From NCBI GenBank assembly GCA_024449915.1, contig JAMZAV010002230.1, forward strand, positions 1-64,000: 64,000 nt of DNA. The letters run 5' to 3'. Source of the stretch: Sweltsa coloradensis (lineage: Eukaryota; Arthropoda; Insecta; Plecoptera; Chloroperlidae). The notes beneath the pieces are model-generated. The model was not told where the DNA came from. It made no database searches and saw only the letters and a list, made by a program, of their open reading frames with translations. Position 1 is the stretch's first letter. Every line of letters begins with the position of its first letter. The position numbers and the translations under genes are program-made. This document shows positions 45,495 to 57,010 of this stretch, piece after piece.

Positions 45495-46060
45495 TTGGAC
45501 GAGCGAAGCGAAGACTTCAATTTCACTGACCCCCAAAAAATTTAGCTCGTTTTTTTCCTTTTTTTCTGTTTGTTCGCTCTCTACCGGGCAAACGGCATAT
45601 CCGATCTTGATGAAAATTTGACGGGACCTTCGAAATCTCTGAACTTAGAGCTGTATTGTTTTTGGGTACAATCGAAGAAATATTCTCATGATAATATCGT
45701 ACTTTTACGATTGTTTTCGATTTTTTGTGCGATATTTTCGTGCCGTTTGGGCCAATTCTGACCAAACGGGTGGGGCTACAACGTTCATATTATACATGGA
45801 CATTAAGGTTATGGTAATGTAGTACATTTTGAAAGAAAAAGTTGAAAAAGTTAACCAGAATCCATAGAAATAAAGCTTTTAATATAAGTTTTTTACGGTA
45901 AATAATACCAATTGACAAGAAACAATAGAAACTTGACAACAATCCCCTACAATGCGTAGGCAGCAAAACAAAGCACTTGCAAAAGTAAAGATATCCCACG
46001 CAAACTAAAAACTTTAAAAAGCTCATCCATCAACGCGGCGGGACTTAAGCGTTTTCCTAG
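45495..46060 (+). mobile_element. Helentron-like element, subfamily D
   Basis: Starts TTGGACGAGCGAAGCGAAG and ends GCTCATCCATCAACGCGGCG...AAGCGTTTTCCTAG then T. The body holds GATCTTGATGAAAATTTGAC, GAAATCTCTGAACTTAGA and the ATTCTGACCAAACGGGTGGG module. Non-coding. Confidence 0.8.
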
Positions 46061-48315
46061 TTATATACATCGTGAAAATTCCACAACAGTCGTTTGTCCG
46101 GTAGAGAGCAAACGAAACATAAACACACACACATACTATTATACAAAATATAAACAAAACACGAGCTATTTTCTCAAGATTTTCATATTGGAGTCTTCAT
46201 AACGCAATTCCAATCATAATAATTATTTAATTATTACTCGATGAACGTAACTAGGGAAAGAAACACATCAATAATTGTTGCAAAATACAGCTGCTGTTTG
46301 AAATGGATTTGCATTTGAATCGAAACATAGCCAATTTCCATAATGAATTGCTTGATGATGGCTTGTTGGCCGCTCGATTTAATTACATTTTTATCATACT
46401 ATATCCGATATTGGAATCAAGATTGCACTTTTATGGAAATCAATCCAAAAATAAAAAAATAAAAAAATTCACACATTTTCTACATCTGCGTCATTGTAGA
46501 AGCGTAAATGATGGATTAGGAGAGAAACAAATGACTAAATATTTAAGCAATATGACAATATTTTTACTTATGAGACTGATTGAAGGAAGGTCATCAATAA
46601 AATCGTAACATATGCAATTACTATTAATCTTAAAAAATTTAAATTTAAACAATCATATCATGGCCAAGGTTGAAAACGGAAAAATGGAAATAACACAATT
46701 TTGACAGCAACAAGGCAAGTTATCTCAAGAATGTGTGTAGGACGTCAGTGCGACGGTGCGACTGTGTGATTCCCTCATTGGTGCGACCCAAAGTATTACA
46801 TTACAACGCGGGAAACGGTTATCTGTGTTGGCCTCGCACAACACTCATTCAAGGTCAAATGCAAGTGCGTGTATTGAGTTCGACTCCCGCTACCGAAAAA
46901 CATCACTCCGACGTCGTCATTGTAATAATATTCGGAGTTCGGACATAAGTTGAATAATTAGAATGAAAATGTCAATATCCTCATTCACCTTCCGTCAAAA
47001 AGTTCACATACTTGGTGATCCTGAGAAGGAAGGAAAACTGAACAATACACTGAGTGACCTCGAATTTTTGGTATAAGAGGGTTTTTCATGTATTCATGTA
47101 TTGGGTTGCTTCGGGCTTATAACAATACTATGAATATTATAATAATCAATAGATAATACGCACTATAGACATGCACGATTATAAGATGCCATGTTATTGT
47201 TAATAAAAAAATACTTCGAATTTCATTTACATAATATCACACTCCCATTAATCGAGATAAATTACAAATTTAAAACCTGAAAATAAGTTTGCCACAGTTA
47301 CAAGATAACTATAACTGTCTTGATCGAGACCATTTCATTGAATGCTATACGTCTCACAAATGTATCTCAAGTGAGTGGCTCGTTATCTACCGGAGAATAG
47401 ATGGTTGTTGATGTTTGCGAGAGTGATACGCGGAGTGTGAGGGGAACTGGTTGCTTGACGATAAACAGAGCATCACACATGTCTTCATTTATTTATTCTC
47501 AATATTCTTGTTAGAGTCAAAGGCGCCAAGGATTTCCCCACATATTTTATTTTCACCTTCACCACCACCACCACCACCACCACTCGTCGTCAACATAGTC
47601 TCCCACCGAACGGGATATTCCTTTAACAAAATTTATAATGCCAATTAAAGCAAGCGCTAGGTGAAAAAAAAACAATATTTTCTAATCAGTTAGTGAACAC
47701 ACCGAATATACCAAACATATCCAGTTCGTACACCGTCTTATGAGGTAGATATTTGTGGTTCTAAATAGATGATCCAATGCAACTCAAGACGATGAGTGGA
47801 TATGGTGGAATGGAGAGTAGGCCTACGTTAGATTATTACTTATAATGGCATCGAACCCGCGTCCCTTTGGTGCCATAATATGCTTATCATACCTGCGCAC
47901 TATGTGTGAACCACCATGAATGGCATCTTATATTATAAATGAAATAAAATGCATGCTGGATTAATCACTTCCTAAGTGATCAAGGGCAAGGCTGGCTGTC
48001 CGCGGCTGCGACACAGATCCGAAGCGCACGACTCCTATAAATAATACCGGTAATTATATCGAATCCTAGGTAAGATATGGAAACTTTGAATTGTTATGAT
48101 CTTGATAAATCATGATCATGTCCAATACATTCAACGAGACAGTATAAGCATCAAGCTCAACTCCAAAAGTACCAAGAAATCATAATAATATAATAGTATT
48201 AAAAATACTCGTTTAATCCTTTACAATATGACACTGACTGTACAATAATGGCCTCTCGGCATGGGGATTGTTTAAAACACGCCCTAGACCCGACTTGAAA
48301 CATAAAACTGCAGAG
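46061..48315. other. mostly featureless DNA
   Basis: The ORF 46303-46608 (101 codons, MDLHLNRNIANFHNELL...) has no recognised domain and may be chance. 46830-46900 (GAGTTCGACTCCCGC) and 47853-47925 (minus, GGGTTCGATGCC) look like tRNA-derived heads without full cloverleafs. An ACC microsatellite lies at 47561-47583. Confidence 0.4.
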
Positions 48316-48690
48316 AGCGCCACCGGTCGGAGGCGGAATCACATTTTCAACCGCTTGCAGACCTTCCGTGCTCCCATGATAACATCGAAATGGCTGGACC
48401 GAAATTATGCAATTTTGGGAGAAATTAGATAATTGTAAAAATGTTTGCAACGATTGATCAGAATGTTCTTTTTTGCCCCATTTCCACCAAAAAAATCAAG
48501 AAGTACGTCACATTTTCCAATTTTCAACGTATTTTCTTGATTTTTTGGGCAGAAAATGGGTGCAAAAAAGTACATTCTGATCAATACGTTGCAAAAATTA
48601 TTCAATTATCTAACTTCTCCCAAAATTGCATAATTTTCGGTCCGCCATTTCGATGTTATCATGGGAGCAGGGAAACCATTACTTTTTGCT
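48316..48690. mobile_element. single copy of the 473-bp hairpin family
   Basis: The inverse arms (48370-48450, 48590-48668) around GCAGAAAATGGGTGC match the array at 43.8-45.4 kb. Confidence 0.75.
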
Positions 48691-48882
48691 CAAATTTTAG
48701 CTTGAAAGAGACCCCTTTAAAATTTTGAAGTTTTAATTCAAAAGACAAAATTTTCCAAAATTTATAAAAAAAACCCGCGATTTCAATTTTTTGAAAACGC
48801 TAAAAATCTTAGAAAAAATATGAACTTTAAATTTTTACTTAAAATTACTAAATTTAGAAAAATGATCTCGGGTCTGAAAGGG

Positions 48883-49536
48883 CTAGGAAGCTTCGCAAAC
48901 GCTTTTTCAGACGCGTTGTTGGATGAGCGCAATTGGTGCATTGAGCTACCATGAGTTATGCAGATTTTTTGTTGTTCTGTGAATAAAAGTTGAAGACTTT
49001 TTTATACTAAAAAAATCGCAATTTTTTTAAATGAAAAAAAAACGAAAAATTGCGATTTTTATGAGTAATAATTTTTCTGTTGCGCTCAAATTTCACACCA
49101 ATATATTAATTCATAAAATTAAGTTTCTGTGAAAAAAACAGTACAATTGGATAAAGCATGTAGGTGTTATAAGTCGAAGATTTTTTTTTTAAATCGAAAA
49201 CATCTCAAAATTGCGATTTTCATATGAAATATTATTTCGATTGCGCTCAAATTTCACACGAATATATGAATTCATAAAATTTAGGTTCTGTGAAAAAAGC
49301 ATTACAATCGGATATAGCATGTAGGTGTTTAAAGTCGAAGAAACTTTTAAAAAATCGAAGAAAAAAGTTAAATTGCGATTTCCATGAGAAATAATATTTT
49401 GATTGTGCTTAAAAACGTGGCAGTTCTAAGTTCAGAAATTTCGAAGGCCTCTACAAAATTTCATCGTAATTGGTGTGTCGGTTTAGCCGGAATCGTGCTA
49501 ACAGACACACAAAAATCGCTCACTACGCCCATCCAA
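48883..49536 (-). mobile_element. Helentron-like element, subfamily A
   Basis: On the minus strand: 5' TTGGATGGGCGTAGTGAGC (49536), 3' GCGCTCATCCAACAACGCG...GAAGCTTCCTAG (48883). The base beyond is T on that strand. The body repeats AATCGCAATTT segments. Confidence 0.75.
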
Positions 49537-49550
49537 AAAAATGATTTAAA

Positions 49551-50138
49551 CTTGGAAGCTTCGGAAACGCTTTTTCAGGCGCGTAGTTGGATGAGCGTAG
49601 ATTTTTTAAACGAAAAAAAGCGTCAAATTGCGATTTTCGTGAGAAATGACTTTTCGATTGCGCTCAAATTACACATAAGGTTCTGTAAAAAAAATCATTA
49701 CAATCGGATAAAGCATGTAAGTGTTATAGTTAAAGAATTTAAAAAAAAAATCGATGAAATCGTGAAATTGCGAATTTATGAGAAATAATTTTTTGATTGC
49801 GCTCAAATTTTACACGAATATATTAATTCATAAAATTAAGGTTTTGTAAAAAAAAATCATTACAATCGGATAAACAATGTAGGTGTTATAAGTCAAAGAA
49901 ATTTTAAAAAAATCCAAAAAAACGTAAAATTGCGATTTTCATGAAAAATAAATTTTCGAACTGCAAGTGTTGCAGTTCAGAGATTTCGAAGGCCTCCAGA
50001 AAATTTCGTCGTAACTGGAGTATCGGTTTAGCCGGAATCGTGTTAAGAGACACACAAGAATACAGGGAAAAAACATTCCGGATTTTTTTCTTTATTGTAG
50101 TGAAATGGAAACTTTGCTTCGCTCGCTACGCTCATTAA
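49551..50138 (-). mobile_element. Helentron-like element, subfamily A
   Basis: The 3' end at 49551 is CTTGGAAGCTTC (CTAG changed), and the 5' end near 50138 (CGTAGCGAGCGAAGC intact, first bases changed). It lies head-to-tail 14 bp from the previous copy. The ORF 49384-49788 spans both and is not a gene. Confidence 0.7.
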
Positions 50139-50634
50139 AAAAGGAAAAACAAATCGAACAAGATCACGCAAATAAACAAAAACAAAAAATAAGAAAATCA
50201 AAGAAATTATCGAATTTTTAAAAATCAGCAAACAAAAATTTACAATTATGAAATTACAACGGTGCGAACAATACGATCGAAAAAAAAGCAACATTCAAAT
50301 TCTCAACTGGATCATTCGACTATCTGTTACATTTTTTAAATCGTCTGTTGCAATAGAAGAAAATATATTTCGAAAGTCTGGTTATGAATGGATTTTATAA
50401 TGAATAATAATATAAATCTGAGCACTTACCTACTAGGTCTTCGTCTGGATCCGTAGCACAGCACTAGTTTTTCACCCTTGTGTGTTGTTACGACGATTGT
50501 GTTGAAGTGTCACTGAGAACTACTGTATGGTCCCTCCGTAAGTCGTTACTAATTTATGATTGGTCATTTGGTATCTGACGTCACTGATACAATGGCAATT
50601 ATAACTTTACCCATTGTGTCGGGAGTACCCCGTG
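50139..50634. other. no gene seen
   Basis: AT-rich up to about 50430, then more GC-rich. No feature recognised. Confidence 0.4.
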
Positions 50635-50963
50635 TTAGTGGGGGTCACACCTGTCCGTTTCTAACGCACTACCGCAACATCTGCGCGAAACGGGATGAAC
50701 GGACAGCGGATGTGAGCGACAACACACGCAGTTAAGTGCAAGGTGTCACACTATCCCGTTGAAACGGACCGTTTTCAAGTTTTTTCCACCACCTTTTCCA
50801 TGAGTAGTCGACTCACCAGTTCACTACTCGAGGGGAAGTGACCAGTTTTTGTCCTGCTAAAACGCAATTAACCGGATTGGTGTGAAAATGGTAGAGGCCA
50901 TCCGTCAAAAGCGCATCCGCTTTCGCGGGACCGTCAGAAACGGATAGTGTGACACCGGCCTAA
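50635..50963. mobile_element. TIR MITE with CACAC-type ends
   Basis: Ends GTGGGGGTCACACCTGTCCG and, inverted, CGGATAGTGTGACACCGGCC, with TTA at the left and TAA at the right. A third copy of the terminal motif (GGTGTCACACTATCCCGTTG) lies inside at about 50738. It may belong to a TA- or TWA-targeting superfamily; there is no transposase to confirm this. Confidence 0.65.
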
Positions 50964-52755
50964 GGCAGTTGTAATCTTTTCGATAAAGACTGTGAACACC
51001 TTTGTTTTGACACGTCAAAGAAAACCCTATATTTCTTTACTAAATTTGCGGTCTCATCATTGCGAAGTAAAATAATATTATCTAAGCTGAGGTAGTCTCC
51101 TTCTTGCGTTTTTCGCTTCTTCATTTCTTTTCTCGTTTGAAAATATTGATGCGAGAAATGAAGCGGTCGGTTGTTGCGTACAGTAGATCACATGTCTTTA
51201 TTCGTAACAGCTAGTGATAACTGCTGTGTTTGCGCTTCGCTTTGCTAGTCTTTCTGTGCGTATACACTTCCCTTATCGAGTTGGATAATATTAATATAAT
51301 GCACAAAGCTGCAGTGCCATGCCATTCATGTCAAGATTTTGCATTACTTTCTCTTTTAGAACACAAGAAGGCGACTACAATATAAAGCTTGGATACTCCG
51401 ACACAGTGAAACAAAGTCCATTGTTTGTCTAGATATCTATTAACCTTGTACTTTTGTAGGCTCAATCAGCCACCAAGCTTCGTGAGGACTAAACAAAAAA
51501 GTAATTTTTCCTTGATCTCAACAACGACAACTCAGAAATGAAAACAAGAAGTAATTATATTTCTAATACTGTTTTTTACTCGGTAATATAGCTGACACGT
51601 ATTAACGCATTGCATAATACCCCCCCCCCCCCAACTTCGAGACTTAAAATAAGGTTTTGGACCAACATGAAAAGTTCATTTGATTATTTATCACACCAAC
51701 ATGCAGCATCAACTTAAAAACATCACTTATTGACCTGCTTTTCAAATTTTTAAACACAAAAAATTTTCAAAATTGTGTGGAGAACGAATTAATAGGTGTT
51801 CTGTTTAGTGAATCAAATATTACATGTAAGTGGGATGCTAAGCTTTTAAAATTTTATTTTCATTGTATTATTTGTTAATCATTGCCTGTTTGTTTTATTG
51901 TCTAAAAAGGGGGGGGGGGGAGAAAGCGATTTTGCTTTTGAGAGGAGTTTTAAAGCATGTAAAGTTTAATTTAAAAAAAAAACTTCTTTAAACCGAATCT
52001 ATTTTTTTCCGATGGAAAAAAAAACATCCTCCAACATCAAGCAATCAGCACTGCCACCTATACCACATATCAAAGTCCACAGCACACAATTTGCAATGGA
52101 TAACAAGGACTCAATGGTAAAAAAAAATCCACCAGAGCGCAGAACGATCGAGGTTTGGTCACAGTTGTGGGGACGATGATAAAATTCATACTTTACCATC
52201 CATATTGTGTGCGTACTGCGTATTGTTGTTGACGATGTAGTCTCGCTGGAACCACACTGTGTCCAAACCTCGATCATGCAATCTTCAGGGGGGGACATAA
52301 CTTTTACAGCAGCCCAAGATAACCCTATAATAGCGACACCATCGATGAGCAAACAATGACCAACTAGAGACCAGATGGGCAAAGATTCTACAACGGACAG
52401 CGCAGAATCAACCAAGCTTATACAGAACACCTAAGAATGTATTATGTGCCTCGTTGTTTCACTTAGTCCCGGGTTGCACGTCCCGAAGGGATTTGAACCT
52501 GGGACATCCCCAATCAAAGTCACGCGCATAACTCTCAATCTAACACTGTCGGTTGTATAGTGTATTTTCAGTTAATTACAATTACGAGTTACGCTAGATT
52601 TCCATACATACACAATATGTTATAGCACCGTTCTCCAGCTTTCAATACTGATGGCCCCGGTTACAATCCAGGAACATGTAAATGTGTTCAAGGTTATGAA
52701 ATATACTGCCCCTCAAAATAGTAAAATAATATGATGCAAACGGTGACTTATGATA
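50964..52755. other. no convincing gene; one 143-codon ORF
   Basis: The minus ORF 51999-52430 (MFCISLVDSALSVVESL...) has no recognised motif, and the plus strand is also partly open there, so I do not call it. 52470-52560 carries a minus-strand tRNA-like box B (GGTTCAAATCCC). A C run lies at 51622-51634. Confidence 0.35.
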
Positions 52756-52756
52756 G

Positions 52757-53164
52757 TTTGTGGCTCGTTGGTCTTGTTGTTGGCGTATCTGCTTCCAATG
52801 CAGAAGGTCCAGGTTTCGATTCCCGCTAAAGTCAGAAGTCTTTTAACTTCTGATTTGGACTAGTCCATCAGTTCGTGTCTTAGGAGTTTGTGAACGGTGA
52901 CTTTGGAGCCGTCCTAGCAACGAAGCACATAATAAATTCAGAATTGTTCTTAATCGGCCTGGTTGATTCTGGCGTTGATCCGCGGGTGTTCGCACTGTCC
53001 ATACCACTGATTGCTATATTTCCTTTTAAAAATATCGATCTTTGGTTGGTTATCGCTCACTCGTCGATTGCGTCGGGGCCTACAGGGTAGGCTTAGTCGC
53101 TTTGATTTACTGTCCCCCACTGAAAATCAGTTATATACCTGAGTGGGTAGACTCTAAATACAAT

Positions 53165-53227
<63 letters not shown>

Positions 53228-53229
53228 TT
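52757..53229 (+). mobile_element. tRNA-SINE (type 1), full length
   Basis: The head has TGGCTCGTTGGTC (box-A region) and GGTCCAGGTTTCGATTCCCG (box B). An unrelated body of about 300 bp follows, then the conserved tail with palindromic CAGTTATATACCTG, GAGTGGGTAGACTCTAAATA and 66 bp of ATTT repeats. Transcription by RNA polymerase III is expected from the boxes. Confidence 0.88.
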
Positions 53230-53492
53230 GTTTTCAATAACAAACGCGGGCACCGATCAACATAGCGATTCATCTCTTGCTATGATTTTTTTGTGATCGC
53301 ACGCAAACAAAAACTTGTTAAAATCACATCCAAGCCGTATACTCCCCTAGTATACATCCACGCATGGTTGGTCAAATTGTAACGCCAAGGCAAGAAAGCT
53401 AAAGAAAAGTAGGAACATATGACTACTTAAAAATGAATTGGCAGAAGGTCAGTCTTTACAATACATTTCAATACAACGCAATTACTGAAAAG

Positions 53493-53679
53493 TTAAGATC
53501 ATGATGTTTTTAGGACTAAACACTTCTCAAAATAAAACAAAGATTACAATATTTGAACTTGTTCAACTTGTTTCAACTGTCATTAAAAACCTGATGAAGG
53601 AGGTTGATTAACCTTTGAAATATTGTAATCTTTGTTTTATTTTGAGTAGTGTATAGTCCTAAAAACATCATGATCTTAA
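53493..53679. mobile_element. 187-bp hairpin element
   Basis: Inverse arms TTAAGATCATGATGTTTTTA...AATAAAACAAAGATTACAAT (about 62 bp each) surround a 60-bp loop. TTAA stands at both ends. Confidence 0.85.
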
Positions 53680-54109
53680 ACCTGACCTACTCTAAAATTG
53701 TTTCACCATTGTAATACTGAAAAGTTGTTGTGTAAGCAGTATACCGTTTTGCTTCTTAAGATTTCATGCGTAAGAGTATAGTCAAATTTGTTGTAAATAA
53801 AAAAAAAACGCATCAGTGGACTTACAAGTAATTTTGCAGTTGAAAAGGAAATAAACAAGTTGGTAAAAGCTAAAAATTTCGTAAACAATGTCAGATAGTG
53901 GCTAACCTTTTCATGATTACGTTTTCTAAACTTCAAGATCAGAGGTTGAGCCACTGCCTTCATTCTTCTTGTTGCACACTTCACCATGTCGTTTAACGAA
54001 AATCACATAGTGAAATTAACTCTTATTCATATCATCATACACAAGGTAACTTAATAAAGTGATACATCAGGATCGTGATCTGTACCTTGTAAAGAAATCA
54101 AAATAAATA
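53680..54109. other. no gene seen
   Basis: Nothing recognised; ORF 53703-53987 (minus) is unremarkable. Confidence 0.35.
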
Positions 54110-54990
54110 AATGTGCAATAAGAGTGCAAAAATAATGCATACGTTTTGATACAAAGTTCGATTTTTTTTCAATTAAACTTTATTTTAAAATTTTCTAACC
54201 TGGCCAAATTTAAAAAGCTACTAGTTTCTTTTCTGAGCTTCCACTAATATCAAAATAAGTATAATGCACAATTGTCAAAAAGTTGGAATAAAATATGCAT
54301 AAGTTTTGACACAAAATTAAAATTTGGTTCTTTAAATATTTAACCAGTTATTTATGCAAAGCCCCTTCATTTTGTGAAACGCAATAGATGCAAATTTATT
54401 TGTCTTGATTGTGATTAAAATCAAAATTAGTTGTGCAAAATTATGCAAAAAGAGTGCAAAAAAGTGGCATTAATTTAAACATGAAAATCCATTTTGGTCA
54501 ATCGAACCAAAATAACGGTGAGACAACTTTTTGTATTGCATGAACCAAATATGAAAAGTTTCCACATTTGATTCGTTATTTTACGAAAACCATTAATTTG
54601 GCTCAGTCAAAATGAAGTTGTCATAACTTTTTTGTGCTGCTAATGTAAAAATCAAAATTGGTTGTGCAAAATTGTGCTCAAAGTGTGCAAAAATATCGTA
54701 TAAATATGCACATAAAATTCGTTATTTTACGAAAATCATTAACTTGGCTCAGCCAAAATAAAGTTGTAAGTTTTCAGTGTTGCTTATGCAAAAATCGAAA
54801 CTGGTTGTGCAAAATTGTGCAAAAAGTGGGCAAAAATATGGCATAGGTTTTGACATGAAATCCGTTATTTTGAAAACCATTAACTTGGCTCAGCCAAAAT
54901 AAAGTTGTCGTAACTTTTTTGTGTTGCTTGTGCAAAAATCGTAGTCGGTTGTGCAAAATTGTGCAAAATGTGTGCAAAATTCACAGCATA
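54110..54990 (+). repeat. 144-bp tandem repeat, degenerate
   Basis: GGTTGTGCAAAATTGTGC occurs at 54659, 54803 and 54947, each with AACTTGGCTCAGCCAAAATA about 90 bp later. Weaker units extend left to about 54110. The 62- and 67-codon ORFs are repeat artefacts. Confidence 0.85.
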
Positions 54991-56194
54991 TCGAACGTCA
55001 TAATTTCATTGGTGGTTGAGCCAAGTAATGGACCCCAATTATTAATCTTTAATCTTTATCTGTGTGTTATATAACAGAACAGCTCATTAATCCAACAAAC
55101 TCAATTACTCATAAAGTATACTTATAGTCCAAATGAATGATTTACAATAATTGTATCTTTGTATGTATCATAATTATGTTTACGGACGAACACTTGGTAC
55201 CCAGGTAATCATAGGGTAATCAGCATCTTCAATTTGTAATTCATATACTAAATACTCAATACTCATAGTAATCTTTATATTGTAAAGGAGATGTCAGTGG
55301 TGGCTACACTGATTTCATAATTATCTTGTAAGCCGTGACCGGCCATATTTTGTATGCAGAGGTTGGCAGTTCGTACCAATAAAGCAGTTGTCAGATCAAG
55401 CCTAAACATGTAACAGCGTTGCATCAAATGGCAAAAAATTAAAAAATCAACCACAAGTAATTTTTTTATAGGTAAAATTTACGATAGCCATTCGATTAGA
55501 AATATATAATTTTGTAAATACCAATCATCAAAATAAACATTGAGAAAATATTGTGACCATGAAACGAAACCACTGCAACACTAAAAAATTTCATGTGCCA
55601 GGTACATTTGTTTTGAAATCAGACTATAACTCTGAACAAAATACACGAACGTGACACTATTTAAACTTAAAAATTTTCATTAAAAACAATTCAACCAAAC
55701 TTGGATCGATCGGTTAAATAGTTTTTGAGATATAGCAATTACAACATGCCGTTGCATGGAGTGAAAAAAACGTCGATCGTGTGCAAAGCGTCGTGACGCA
55801 AAAACGGCTCTTGGTCTTATTAAAGGTGTCATACAACATAATATTCTTCAGAGTATTGGGGAAAAAATTAATATTTGATACTATTTGCGCGCTTTTGCGA
55901 AAGTTCTTTTCTCTCTAAATTAATAACTATAAAACACTTCGTAAATTTTCAACTTCGGCCTACTTAATTATAATTTTGACATAGATTCAACTTGGTCTAG
56001 TTAAAAATAACATATTATTAGACTAGAGTTTAATACTACTACAATTAAATATCTAAAATAAACATCACAACTTCGTATACAAAAATAGACTTTTTATCAT
56101 TAAAAAGCTCAACACAAATTAAATACCCGGTATTAAAATACATAAACAAATTGCAGTATCATTTCTCTTCATAAAGGTGTTATAAAATAATTTT
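54991..56194. other. no gene seen
   Basis: AT-rich DNA without recognised features. Confidence 0.4.
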
Positions 56195-56660
56195 ACCTTG
56201 CCTCCACAAAAGCAGCTCCAGCGCAGAATATAATAGAGGGGATTAAAGTTGTCGTCAACGTAGTTATTTAAAAAAATACCGCATCTGTTTCACCAGTAAG
56301 AGCCGCTATGACTCGATGAGCGTGATAAAAGTTAGGCGGCAAGCAATCTGTAAGTTCTTTGTTACCGATCATCATCACCAACAAAGTTGGATTCTCGAAG
56401 TAACTCAAAGCTTATGTCTCTCTTCATCGAAAAATTTCTCCACGTATCTTCACCTTGACTGGATCGTCGTATTCAAGCGTTATAACTTTTAATTAGAGTT
56501 CATTGGTATCGCCAAATTGTGGTTGTTTTGACCTTGAAAATACTGTCGTGAAGTACTTTAAGGGATCCAGACCTATTTGTTGAAACGTCTGAAACAGCGT
56601 TAGCTCGCTGGGAGGTACTTTTTCCGGAGTCTTTGAAATTGGAGACGTAAACGTTTACGA
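56195..56660 (-). pseudogene. decayed unknown coding region
   Basis: Minus strand, one frame with a few stops. An open 54-codon stretch contains SKTPEKVPPSELTLFQTF and IGLDPLKYFTTVFSRSKQ. Then after a TAA comes LKVITLEYDDPVKVKIRGE, and after further stops LSYFENPTLLVMMIGNKE and LPPNFYHAHRVIAALTGE. The shared frame, protein-like composition and higher GC than the flanks argue for a former exon or gene. I do not recognise the family. It is too broken to appear among long ORFs. Confidence 0.4.
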
Positions 56661-57002
56661 TTTAAAATGTAGCCCTCATTTCCTATAACCGATTCTGAAT
56701 TACAGCGTGAACTTTACGCTTGATCTATACACTACTGGATATTTCTAAAAAGCGTTGAAGGTGCCGGTGCTTGGGACGATGTTTTTTGTTTTTTTTATAA
56801 GTTATAAATTAAGTAAAATATTGAGAAATTAAATTTTTCAACGAAAGGTGGTTTGACAATGAAGAAAAATGAAAAATGACAGGATGACGGTAACAAATTC
56901 CAAAGAAAGGTTGTTGTTGTTGGGTGGTTAGGATGTGAAGAGAACATGATGAACACAATGCACAAAACAAAATAGGGAGGAGAAGAAGTTATGAACTTAG
57001 AT
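56661..57002. other. no gene seen
   Basis: Contains an AT-rich run and a GTTGTTGTTGGGTGG motif. No feature recognised. Confidence 0.35.
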
Positions 57003-57010
57003 TTTCACAA

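Noticed and set aside
46303..46608. 101-codon ORF as a small gene
   Set aside because: No motif, no repeat partner and no flanking signal; could be chance in AT-rich DNA.
49384..49788. 134-codon plus-strand ORF
   Set aside because: It runs across the junction of two Helentron-like elements on the opposite strand, through low-complexity AAATCG repeats.
51999..52430. 143-codon minus-strand ORF
   Set aside because: No recognisable domain, no codon-use signal I can judge by eye, and the opposite strand is also partly open. Not called as a gene.
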